Shown here piece after piece: positions 9,177 through 16,482 of a stretch of 64,000 bases of DNA; the first letter of the stretch is position 1, and every line of letters starts with the position of its first letter. The stretch covers positions 5,550,739 to 5,614,738 of the forward strand of contig NZ_CP070973.1 in assembly GCF_017086405.1 (NCBI RefSeq), given 5' to 3'. The notes under the pieces were generated by a model. That model was not told the DNA's origin and did no database searches. It worked only from the letters and a program-made list of their open reading frames with translations. Origin of the DNA: Mycobacterium gordonae. GTDB taxonomy: Bacteria > Actinomycetota > Actinomycetes > Mycobacteriales > Mycobacteriaceae. Both the position numbers and the translations under genes were made by a program.

Positions 9177-9344
9177 TTACAAGCTCCTGACCTGGGCATA
9201 GTTACATTCGCACACTGCCGTGCGATAACAATTTGCGTAGTAGCAAGTCCAGGGGGCCTGGTAGCCTTGACCGCAGACGGCAACCGCTGGGCAGATGTCG
9301 TCGCCGTTGAAGCTAGCGGTGCAATAGTTGGGGAAGGTGTCCAC
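9177..9344 (-). CDS. Possible small cysteine-rich ORF, probably a gene remnant
   Basis: A 55-codon frame on the minus strand, GTG at 9344, with seven Cys and many Tyr residues (DDICPAVAVCGQGY, WTCYYANCYRTAVCECNY). The pattern is too regular for random antisense sequence in high-GC DNA and resembles the end of a small disulfide-rich secreted protein. There is no signal peptide, no clear ribosome site, and its start abuts the divergent hemophore gene. A remnant of a longer gene is as likely as a working one. No family recognised. Confidence 0.25.
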   Translation of the reverse strand: MDTFPNYCTASFNGDDICPAVAVCGQGYQAPWTCYYANCYRTAVCECNYAQVRSL

Positions 9345-9347
9345 AAT

Positions 9348-9680
9348 ATGAGGTTGTCGTTTATCGGAATGGGTGTCGCCGCTGGCGCCGCCGCCATGTC
9401 TTTGGGTTTGGGAGCCGGCGTCGCCTCGGCAGACCCGTACGACGGAGTAGTCAACACCACCTGCAGTTACCCGCAGGTGATCGCCGCGCTGAACGCGACC
9501 GACCCTGGCGCCGCCGCGGAGTTCAACTCCTCGCCGCTCGCGCAGAGCTACCTGCAGCGCTTCCTGGCGTCGCCGCCGCCCGCCCGGGCCCAGATGGCCG
9601 CGCAGCTGCAGGCCATGCCAGGGGCTTCCAAGTACATCGGCGTTGTCAGTCAAGTCGCCGGCGTCTGCAACAACTACTGA
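9348..9680 (+). CDS. Secreted hemophore-like protein, TB8.4 family
   Basis: A 110-residue protein with a signal peptide (hydrophobic stretch to about residue 28, cleavage ASA-DP). The mature part, DPYDGVVNTTCSY then ALNATDPGAAAEFN and GVCNNY at the end, matches M. tuberculosis Rv1174c (TB8.4, a low-molecular-weight T-cell antigen) almost throughout. The two Cys should form one disulfide. Related small secreted helical proteins are annotated as haem-binding or hemophore-related; haem binding is not shown by the sequence alone. The ATG at 9348 is chosen by homology. Confidence 0.9.
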   Translation: MRLSFIGMGVAAGAAAMSLGLGAGVASADPYDGVVNTTCSYPQVIAALNATDPGAAAEFNSSPLAQSYLQRFLASPPPARAQMAAQLQAMPGASKYIGVVSQVAGVCNNY

Positions 9681-9724
9681 GTTCGACCCGCGAGCGTAAC
9701 GCCGCGGCGTGATCCTTCGGGGTC

Positions 9725-9751
9725 AAGCCGGCGTTGCGCTTGCGGCTTTTT
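9725..9751 (+). terminator. Rho-independent-like terminator after the TB8.4-type gene
   Basis: AAGCCG (9725-9730) pairs with CGGCTT (9743-9748) across a 12-base loop and runs into TTTTT ending at 9751. It lies 45 bases past the stop codon at 9680 and before the convergent fbiC stop. The stem is short, so this is a moderate call. Confidence 0.5.
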
Positions 9752-9832
9752 GCGCCCATCTCGTCCCTCGGGGCGCCCGCCTCCCGGTGAATCCGTTTCC
9801 ACATGAGGCGGGTGCACCCATCGAAAAGAAAC

Positions 9833-12406
9833 CTAGGCGACCAGCGTCGCGTAGGTCGTGGTCCGTTGGCGCGCGGGTCGCCCGATTCCCTCCGCGATGG
9901 CGGCCAGTTCGGCCGCCGACTTCGCCGAGCCGTGTTCGGAGCCGGCCATCCGCGAAATCGTTTCCTCCATCAGGGTGCCGCCCAGGTCGTTGGCGCCGCC
10001 GGTGAGCATCACCTGGGTGCGCTGCACCCCCAGCTTGACCCAGCTGGTCTGAATGTGCGCGATGCGCCCATGGAGCATGATCCTGGCCAGTGCGTGCACC
10101 GCGCGGTTGTCGCGGTGGGTGGGCCCCGGCCGCGCGGCACCAGCCAGATACAGCGGCGAGTTCTGGTGCACGAACGGCAACGGCACGAACTCCGTGAACC
10201 CGCCGGTGCGGTCCTGAATGCCGCGCAGCACATTAAGGTGCCCCACCCAGTGCTTCGGGCTGTCGACGTGGCCGTACATCATGGTCGACGACGACCGCAG
10301 GCCAACCTCGTGGGCCGTGGTCACGATCTCGACCCACAACGAGGTCGGCAACTTGCCCTTGGTAAGCACCCACCGCACCTCGTCGTCGAGAATCTCGGCG
10401 GCGGTGCCCGGAATGGTGTCGAGTCCGGCCTCGCGCAGCCCGGTCAACCACTCGCGAATGCTCAACCCGCTCTTGGTCACGCCATTGGCGATCTCCATCG
10501 GGGAGAACGCGTGCACGTGCATCGACGGCACCCGAGACTTGACCGCCCGCACCAGATCGGCGTAACCGGTCACCGGCAACTCGGGGTCGATGCCGCCCTG
10601 CATGCAGATCTCGGTTGCCCCGGCCGCGTGCGCCTCCCAGGCGCGGTCGGCAACCTCCTGCGCCGACAGCGAGTACGCGTCAGCGTCCCCTTTGCGCTGC
10701 GCGAACGCACAGAACCGGCAGCCGGTGTAGCAGATGTTGGTGAAGTTGATGTTGCGGTTCACCACATAGGTCACGTCCTCGCCGACTACCTCGCGGCGAA
10801 GCGTATCAGCAAGTGCGGCAACGGCTTCCAACGCCGGTCCGTCGGCTGTAGCCAGTGCGAGATATTCGTCGTCGGTGCAGCCGCCCGGGTCGCGTTCCGC
10901 CGAGCGCAGCGCGGCCAGAACATCGGTGTCGATCCGTTCCGGTGCGCGGGACGCCAGTTCGTCCACGCGCGAGCGGATGGATTCCCAGTCCCCGAAAGCG
11001 CTGTCGAGATCGCTTCGTGCCTCGCTGTTGCGGCCCTCGGTGTCGATCGCCGCGCCCAGGTCCACCCGACCTGAGGACGTCACCTCGTCGGGTTCCTGCC
11101 ACGGCTTGCCCACCGGATTGACGTCGCGGGCGAAACCGGTAGCCGGATCGGCTAGCGCCACAACGTGTCCGCGCACCCGGGGATCGATCCATGCCGCGCC
11201 GGCCTGCACGTACCGCGGCTGCGCGGTCAGCCGCTGAACCAAGTCGTACCCGGCCTGCGCGGTGACGGCGGCCAGGTCATCCAACGCCGGCCACGGCCGT
11301 TCGGGGTTGACGTGATCGGGCGTCAGCGGCGAGACACCACCCCAGTCGTCGACGCCGGCCGCGACCAACGCCAGGCATTCGTCCCGGGACACCAGGTTCG
11401 GCGGCGCCTGGATGCGCATGCCAGGTCCGAGCACCAGTCGGGCCACCGCGACCGTCGCTAGGTAGTCCTCGATGCCAGCGTCGGGGACGTCGGCCATCGC
11501 GGTGTGCTCCTTGGCCCGGAAGTTCTGCACGATCACTTCCTGGATGTGCCCGAATTCCTTGTGCGACTTGCGAATCGCGTGCAACGTGTCGGCCCGCTCG
11601 GCCAGCGTCTCACCGATACCCACCAGCAGGCCGGTGGTGAACGGAATGGACAACCGTCCGGCGTCGGTCAGCGCACGCAACCGCACGGCCGGGTCTTTGT
11701 CCGGGCTGCCGTAGTGCGCCAGACCCTTGGTTTCGAACAGCCGCCGCGAGGTGGTCTCCAGCATCATGCCCATCGACGGCGCCACCGGCTTGAGTCGGGA
11801 CATCTCCGACCAGGTCATGACGCCGGGATTCAGATGCGGCAGCAACCCGGTCTCTTCCAGCACCCGGATCGCCATGGCGCGCACGTAGGCCAGGGTCGAG
11901 TCGTAGCCGCGCTCGTCGAGCCATTCCCGGGCCTGGGGCCACCGGTCCTCGGGCCGGTCACCGAGAGTGAACAGCGCTTCCTTGCAACCGAGCTCGGCTC
12001 CGCGGCGGGCGACGTCGAGGATCTCGTCGGGCTCCATGTACATGTCCATGCCCCGGGAACGCAGCTTGCCGGGAACGGTGACGAAGGTGCAGTAGTGGCA
12101 GTTATCCCGGCAAAGGTGGGTGACCGGGAGGAACACCTTACGCGAGTAGCTGATCGGCAACTGTCCGGTGGCACCGCGACGCCCGGCCGTTTCCAGGCCC
12201 GCGTCCCGGACACGCGCCGCACTGGCGCACAGATCGGCAAGATCGTTTCCGCGTGCGCTCATCGCGACGGCGGCCTCGTCAAGGTTCAGGGCGACCCCGT
12301 CCCGGGCCCGGCGCAACACCCGGCGCAACGCCGAGCTACTGACTCTGGGTGGCACGACGGGATTGGGCAATACCGTCGGCTCCGGTGGCCCCGGTGTTAC
12401 TGGCAC
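9833..12406 (-). CDS. fbiC: FO synthase FbiC (two-domain radical SAM enzyme)
   Basis: An 857-residue protein, equal to the usual 856-residue mycobacterial FbiC. It has two radical SAM domains, each with CxxxCxxC: CRDNCHYC in the N-terminal CofG-like half and CYTGCRFC in the C-terminal CofH-like half. It makes FO, the deazaflavin core of coenzyme F420, from tyrosine and a flavin precursor. The GTG at 12406 follows GGGGAAG ten bases upstream; the longer open frame is rejected because nothing before it resembles FbiC. Convergent with the TB8.4-like gene, divergent from the PE gene. F420 is used by proteins such as the Rv1155-type protein at 30.2 kb. Confidence 0.96.
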   Translation of the reverse strand: MPVTPGPPEPTVLPNPVVPPRVSSSALRRVLRRARDGVALNLDEAAVAMSARGNDLADLCASAARVRDAGLETAGRRGATGQLPISYSRKVFLPVTHLCRDNCHYCTFVTVPGKLRSRGMDMYMEPDEILDVARRGAELGCKEALFTLGDRPEDRWPQAREWLDERGYDSTLAYVRAMAIRVLEETGLLPHLNPGVMTWSEMSRLKPVAPSMGMMLETTSRRLFETKGLAHYGSPDKDPAVRLRALTDAGRLSIPFTTGLLVGIGETLAERADTLHAIRKSHKEFGHIQEVIVQNFRAKEHTAMADVPDAGIEDYLATVAVARLVLGPGMRIQAPPNLVSRDECLALVAAGVDDWGGVSPLTPDHVNPERPWPALDDLAAVTAQAGYDLVQRLTAQPRYVQAGAAWIDPRVRGHVVALADPATGFARDVNPVGKPWQEPDEVTSSGRVDLGAAIDTEGRNSEARSDLDSAFGDWESIRSRVDELASRAPERIDTDVLAALRSAERDPGGCTDDEYLALATADGPALEAVAALADTLRREVVGEDVTYVVNRNINFTNICYTGCRFCAFAQRKGDADAYSLSAQEVADRAWEAHAAGATEICMQGGIDPELPVTGYADLVRAVKSRVPSMHVHAFSPMEIANGVTKSGLSIREWLTGLREAGLDTIPGTAAEILDDEVRWVLTKGKLPTSLWVEIVTTAHEVGLRSSSTMMYGHVDSPKHWVGHLNVLRGIQDRTGGFTEFVPLPFVHQNSPLYLAGAARPGPTHRDNRAVHALARIMLHGRIAHIQTSWVKLGVQRTQVMLTGGANDLGGTLMEETISRMAGSEHGSAKSAAELAAIAEGIGRPARQRTTTYATLVA

Positions 12407-12688
12407 GTTGGTGTAACTTCCCCACTCTCCGATTTCATCCGCGCGTCCCACCTGGTGGGAACGATCCGCGCCGCGGGAAGCGGGCACCCCGCTCCCACCT
12501 CCGCAACAGTAGCGGCAGGCGGCGACCGGCACGCGACTGACAGCATGCATACTGACGACCCATTTCACCAAGTACAGCCACCACCGGCCGCGACCACGAT
12601 AAAATCGAAGCTTGTCCGCCGGCCGGAGCAAGGCTTGGCAGATTTCGAACCGACTGGCCGAATCTGATATTTAAAGGGGGTGAGCGAG

Positions 12689-13552
12689 ATGGCTTTTCTG
12701 CACGCGTCGCCCGAGGCGCTGAAGGCGGCCGCCTCCAGCATCGCCGGCATCGGCTCGGAGATCAGCTCGGCCAACGCGGCGGCGTCGCTGCCCACCACCG
12801 GCCTGGTAGCGGCCGCCGCCGATCAGGTTTCCGCCCAGGTCGCAGCGCTGTTCTCGTCTCATGCCCAGGGATACCAGCAGCTCAGCACCCAGGTTGCGGC
12901 GTTCCACGAAAAGTTTGTGCAGGCCCTCGGCGCAAGCGCCGCGTCCTACGCCAACACCGAAACCAGCGCGGCACGGACCCTGGACAGTGCGGTCAGCGCG
13001 CCGGCGCGGCAACTGCTGGGCCACCCGCTGATCGGTCCGGGCGCCCCGAACCTGGTCGCCGCCGCCGCGAAGCAGGTTCAGAGCGCATTCCAAGGTGCCG
13101 GCGCCGGCAACCTGCTGAGTGCGCTGCGACTGGCCCCGACCGGCGGATCGGGCGGCGTGGCCGCCAGTGGCGCCCTGCTGGGGCCATTGGCTGCGCAGGC
13201 GGCGACGGCGGCGGTGATCCCCGTCTCTTGGGCGACCGCTATCGAGGGTTTCTACAACGCGGTTGAGCCCTATGTGGCTTACGGATTCAACCTGGCTTCG
13301 TACTTCGCGGGCTGGTTGCCGTACGTGGGGATTCTGGCCCCGCAGATCAACTTCTTCTACAACCTCTTCGAACCGATGGTCCAGGCTGCCCTGTTCAACT
13401 CGCTGGACTGGTTGAGCGGAACCATCACCTTCAGCCAAGGGCTGTCCAATTTCTGGTCGGCGACGTCGGCGTCGATCAACCAATTCCTCTACACCGAGTG
13501 GTACTGGATCCGGAGCTTCTTCCCGCCGCTGCCGCCCTGGCCGCCGCTGTAA
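12689..13552 (+). CDS. PE-family protein (PE12 position)
   Basis: A 287-residue protein. Residues 1-95 are a PE domain (FLHASPEALKAAASSIAGIG, LVAAAADQVSAQVAALFSSH, YQQLSTQVAAFHEKF). The rest is hydrophobic and aromatic (EGFYNAVEPYVAYGFNLASYF, SFFPPLPPWPP at the end) with no glycine-rich repeats. The position next to fbiC matches Rv1172c (PE12). PE proteins are exported by ESX systems to the cell surface, often with a PPE partner; none is adjacent. The ATG at 12689 has AAAGGGGG about nine bases upstream; a GTG at 12680 is possible but lies within that signal. Confidence 0.85.
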   Translation: MAFLHASPEALKAAASSIAGIGSEISSANAAASLPTTGLVAAAADQVSAQVAALFSSHAQGYQQLSTQVAAFHEKFVQALGASAASYANTETSAARTLDSAVSAPARQLLGHPLIGPGAPNLVAAAAKQVQSAFQGAGAGNLLSALRLAPTGGSGGVAASGALLGPLAAQAATAAVIPVSWATAIEGFYNAVEPYVAYGFNLASYFAGWLPYVGILAPQINFFYNLFEPMVQAALFNSLDWLSGTITFSQGLSNFWSATSASINQFLYTEWYWIRSFFPPLPPWPPL

Positions 13553-13555
13553 CGC

Positions 13556-14017
13556 TCAGGCGTGGGCTCGCCGTCGCCACAGCACCCATACCGGTGGCGC
13601 GACGCCGAGCACGATCAAGACCAGCGCCGCGTACGCCATCGCCCCTTGACCGCCGAGGATGATGTCGCCACCGGGACCACCCAAACTGGCCACCGCCACG
13701 GTGAGCAGCCAGGTCCACAACGGGAGTGCGGCCATGCGAGGCGAGGTGGTCCAGCGGCTCGCTGCCCATACCAGGGCGGCGTTGACCAGACCGCTGATCA
13801 ACGCGCTGATCGGAAAGGGCATCGATCCGATATAGGAGGGCAACAGTAGCGCCCCGGCCAGCGCGGAAAGCACCCCGTCGACGGCCAGCAACGCCAAGAC
13901 AACAAACCGGATGGCCGGATCCGTCGCGCCGGTCTCCTCAGTCGAGACGACGCGTGGCTGTGTGTCGGTCAGGTTGGAACGCTGTCGATCTGCGAGGCGA
14001 TCGAACCGAGTACCCAC
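13556..14017 (-). CDS. Small integral membrane protein, Rv1171 position
   Basis: About 153 residues with four hydrophobic helices (FVVLALLAVDGVLSALAGALL, ISALISGLVNAALVW, LWTWLLTVAVASL, AMAYAALVLIVLGVAPPVW) and a basic C-terminus. No catalytic motif is seen and the function is unknown. It lies downstream of mshB on the same strand, as Rv1171 does in M. tuberculosis. The only usable start is the GTG at 14017, which lies inside the preceding 35-residue ORF, so the true N-terminus is uncertain and the two may be coupled or once have been one frame. Confidence 0.65.
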   Translation of the reverse strand: MGTRFDRLADRQRSNLTDTQPRVVSTEETGATDPAIRFVVLALLAVDGVLSALAGALLLPSYIGSMPFPISALISGLVNAALVWAASRWTTSPRMAALPLWTWLLTVAVASLGGPGGDIILGGQGAMAYAALVLIVLGVAPPVWVLWRRRAHA

Positions 14018-14076
14018 TGCAGGCTGTCGAGTCGGTCCTGCCAGTGCTGCAGATTAGGGTCCAGGTCGGGGTCCAT
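13969..14076 (-). CDS. Small ORF of 35 residues between mshB and the membrane protein gene
   Basis: ATG at 14076 preceded by a purine-rich GAAAGGAAGAGGAAGG, a better ribosome site than most genes here. The peptide starts MDPDLDPNLQHWQDRLDSL and continues as an amphipathic helix with two Trp. The stop TGA at 13969-13971 lies inside the next reading frame. It sits in the mshB operon. It could be a real small protein, a leader for the membrane protein, or the true N-terminus of that protein with a frameshift between them. No family recognised. Confidence 0.5.
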   Translation of the reverse strand: MDPDLDPNLQHWQDRLDSLQWVLGSIASQIDSVPT

Positions 14077-14119
14077 GCGAGTTCCTTCCTCTTCCTTTCG
14101 AGGCGGCCTGTGTCAAAGC

Positions 14120-15019
14120 CTAGTTGCCCGGGCCGGTGATGCCCAGACCGGCAAGCAAATCCGTTTCCCAGCCGCGTTCGTCCCGCTCCCCTGCCGAACC
14201 CGCGACCAGAATGTAGTGCTCCTGCGAGACGATGGGCAGTGCAAGGTTATTGGACAGGGCACAGGCCCGTCCGGTCGCGCCCACGGTGAGTTGGGTGGCG
14301 TGCGCGGCGAGCGCGGCGACCTTTGCTGCGTGTGCGTCCGCACCGGCCTCCACGACGGCGTTGATGTCCTCGTCGAGGAAGGCGAAGGGGATGTCCTCGG
14401 GCGGCAGGATCCATTCGGGACGCAGGTCTTCAGGTACCAACGATCGCAGGCCGGCGACCATGGCGTTCCGGCCCAGGACCGTCCAGTAGAACTTCGGCAC
14501 CGGCCACGGGTCACCGGGGAAGTCGTCCGCGTCGCCGGCGGCAGCCACCGCCGAGGTCGTGACGGCGTGCGTGCGGATGTGGTCCGGATGGCCGTAGCCG
14601 CCGTTGGGGTCGTAGGTCACCACCACATGCGGGCGCAGTTCGCGGATCAGCGCGACGAGGGCGCCGACGGCTTCACGCTCGTCGGCATCGACGAATCGGC
14701 GCCGGCTGCGCGGCTCGGTCCCGGCCATGCCGGAGTCGCGCCAACGGCCCGCTCCGCCAAGATAAACCGGACCGTCGACACCCAGTGCGTGCAAGGCCCG
14801 GCTGAGTTCGCTGATGCGGTAACCGCCGAGCTGATCCGCGTGGTCGACGGCGAGTTGAGCCCACCGGTCCCCGACAACCTCACCTTCCTCCCCGAGGGTG
14901 CAGGTCACGACATGGACCTGCGCACCGCGTGCGGTGTAGTGCGCGATGGTGGCGCCGTTGGCCAGACTCTCGTCGTCGGGATGTGCATGGACGAACATCA
15001 GCCGCGGCGTTTCATGCAT
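14120..15019 (-). CDS. mshB: N-acetyl-glucosaminyl-inositol deacetylase MshB
   Basis: A 299-residue zinc deacetylase of the PIG-L/LmbE family. AHPDDES at residues 12-18 supplies His13 and Asp16 for zinc, and YGHPDHIRTH near residue 145 supplies the third ligand. EEGEVVGDRWAQL and GGAGRWRDSGMAG are typical of MshB. It removes acetate from GlcNAc-inositol, the second step of mycothiol synthesis. Divergent from the TetR gene; both have leaderless-type promoters in the 84-base gap. Equivalent of Rv1170. Confidence 0.96.
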   Translation of the reverse strand: MHETPRLMFVHAHPDDESLANGATIAHYTARGAQVHVVTCTLGEEGEVVGDRWAQLAVDHADQLGGYRISELSRALHALGVDGPVYLGGAGRWRDSGMAGTEPRSRRRFVDADEREAVGALVALIRELRPHVVVTYDPNGGYGHPDHIRTHAVTTSAVAAAGDADDFPGDPWPVPKFYWTVLGRNAMVAGLRSLVPEDLRPEWILPPEDIPFAFLDEDINAVVEAGADAHAAKVAALAAHATQLTVGATGRACALSNNLALPIVSQEHYILVAGSAGERDERGWETDLLAGLGITGPGN

Positions 15020-15025
15020 GGACGA

Positions 15026-15097
15026 ACCCTACCGCCGACCGGTCAGCGGCCGGAAAATCCGCCTTCAGCGAACGATAGGAACGCTAACGGCTACTAT
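15026..15097. promoter_or_regulatory. Divergent leaderless promoters of mshB and the TetR gene
   Basis: On the minus strand TAGGGT (15026-15031) ends exactly six bases before the mshB ATG. On the plus strand TACTAT (15092-15097) ends exactly six bases before the TetR ATG at 15104. Neither gene has a Shine-Dalgarno sequence. The two start sites lie about 85 bases apart, so TetR binding between them could control both genes; that last point is inference. Confidence 0.55.
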
Positions 15098-15103
15098 CGA
15101 CCA

Positions 15104-15718
15104 ATGTCGCAGGGGACCAGGACCACATCGAGCGCCAGCCGCAGCCGCCGGCGCGGCGAAGTGCTCGAACGTGCGCTCTACTCGGCAACCTTGGCGGAGC
15201 TGGCCTCCGCCGGGTACGGCGGTCTGACCATGGAGGGCATCGCGGCCCGCGCACACACCGGCAAGGCGGCGCTATACCGGCGCTGGGCAAGCAAGCATGA
15301 CCTGGTACAGGCCGCTATGACCCACAACGTGCCACCGCTGCCGGAGCCGCGCGCCGGCCGCTCGGCCCGGGAGAATCTGCTCGCGGTGTTCACGGCTCAT
15401 CGTGACGTACTGGCGGGCAAGACCGACTTCCCCGGCCTGGCGATCATCAGCCAGCTGATTCACGAGCCCGAATTGCGGGCGATCTTCGTCGACGCCGTGG
15501 TGGTCCCGCGGGTCAAGATCGTCGAGTCGATCTTGAAAGCCGCGGTCCACGATGGAGATATCGATCCGGCGACGATCACCCCGTTGACTGCGCGCATCGG
15601 ATCGGCTCTGATCAACCAGCACTTCATGCTCACCGGCACACCGCCGACCCGCCGGGAACTGGCGCTGATCGTGGATACCGTCATACCACCCAAAAGCAAG
15701 GCAGCGCATGTTAATTGA
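15104..15718 (+). CDS. TetR-family transcriptional regulator
   Basis: A 204-residue protein. The N-terminal helix-turn-helix is typical: RGEVLERALYSATLAELASA then GLTMEGIAARAHTGKAALYRRW. The C-terminal domain resembles the TetR C-terminal family 16 type found in many actinobacterial regulators. It matches Rv1167c by position. Ligand and targets are unknown; the divergent mshB promoter is the obvious candidate. The ATG at 15104 is set by the leaderless promoter and by the fit of the HTH; the frame is open far upstream but that part is antisense to mshB. Confidence 0.88.
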   Translation: MSQGTRTTSSASRSRRRGEVLERALYSATLAELASAGYGGLTMEGIAARAHTGKAALYRRWASKHDLVQAAMTHNVPPLPEPRAGRSARENLLAVFTAHRDVLAGKTDFPGLAIISQLIHEPELRAIFVDAVVVPRVKIVESILKAAVHDGDIDPATITPLTARIGSALINQHFMLTGTPPTRRELALIVDTVIPPKSKAAHVN

Positions 15719-15739
15719 CATCCGCTGCAACGTCGCGCC

Positions 15740-16300
15740 ACTCAGCCGCCGGTAATCAGACCAGCCAGATCCAGCCCGGCCGCCAAGCGCCGGTCGAAAG
15801 CAGCGAACCACCAATGGCGCCGCCGCTGAAGACCCTGTGCACGGCTGCCCGTCGACCGACTTTACGTGAGGTTCGCTGGAACTTGCTCACCCACAAGCGC
15901 ATTGACGGCATACCCGCCCGAGTCCGCCGGTGCCCTGCCCAGATCGAACCTGCACGTGAGCACCCCGTCTAGAGCCTTGCCAGAGCCGAAGATTGCTTGC
16001 TCTCAGCCGATCTCGTCGAACACCAGATTCGAATCGAAGGCGATCTGCGCCTGCCGCCGCCGATCGAATGGCCTGCACAAACTGGTCGTCAAACTGTGGC
16101 GCCTGTGCGTCGAGGGCCTGAAAGGTCTGCCCGTACGTGCCCGAATAGTGCTGACGTAGCGGCGAATACCTCGTCCGCGCCAGCGGGCTACCCCGAGGTC
16201 GTCGCCGCTGCGGCGGCCGAACCGGCGGCTCCGGCCAGCGAGCCGATGCTGGCCAGATCAGTTGCCGCAGATGCCAGATAGTCCGGCACGACCCCCAAAT
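15740..16300 (-). pseudogene. Decayed PE-family gene
   Basis: Read on the minus strand from about 16290, pieces of a PE protein appear in different frames: VVPDYLASAATDLASIGSLA, then after a stop a shifted ADEVFAATSALFG, then YGQTFQALDAQAPQFDDQFV, then IAFDSNLVFDEIG, EQAIFGSGKALDGVL and AVNALVGEQVPANLT. The later pieces match the repeat unit of the intact PE gene next door (LLLGTGEQLVNAVVGAP-like), so this is a broken relative of that gene. It has at least three frameshifts or stops. It occupies the PE11 (lipX) / PPE17 slot of M. tuberculosis. Confidence 0.65.
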
Positions 16301-16482
16301 GGGCACGTCTGCCCGTTTCCCTGCTCGGCAACAGCACTCCCCTGTGCCGATATCCCGGGAGCTAGCCGAAACAACTGTTCGCGACGGGGATATCGCTTCG
16401 CCCAGCGAACTCGGCGGCGAATCCGATCGGTCCGCCACCGGGTAGATGACGGGCCGATCAGGGGATGTACCGTGCGCAGCGG

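Noticed and set aside
12407..12680. Possible riboswitch or leader upstream of fbiC
   Set aside because: There are some GC-rich inverted segments, but nothing matches a known riboswitch that I could recognise, and fbiC has an ordinary ribosome site.
14075..15103. Upstream extension of the TetR gene (frame open back to 14075)
   Set aside because: The extension is antisense to mshB; the HTH and leaderless promoter fix the start at 15104.
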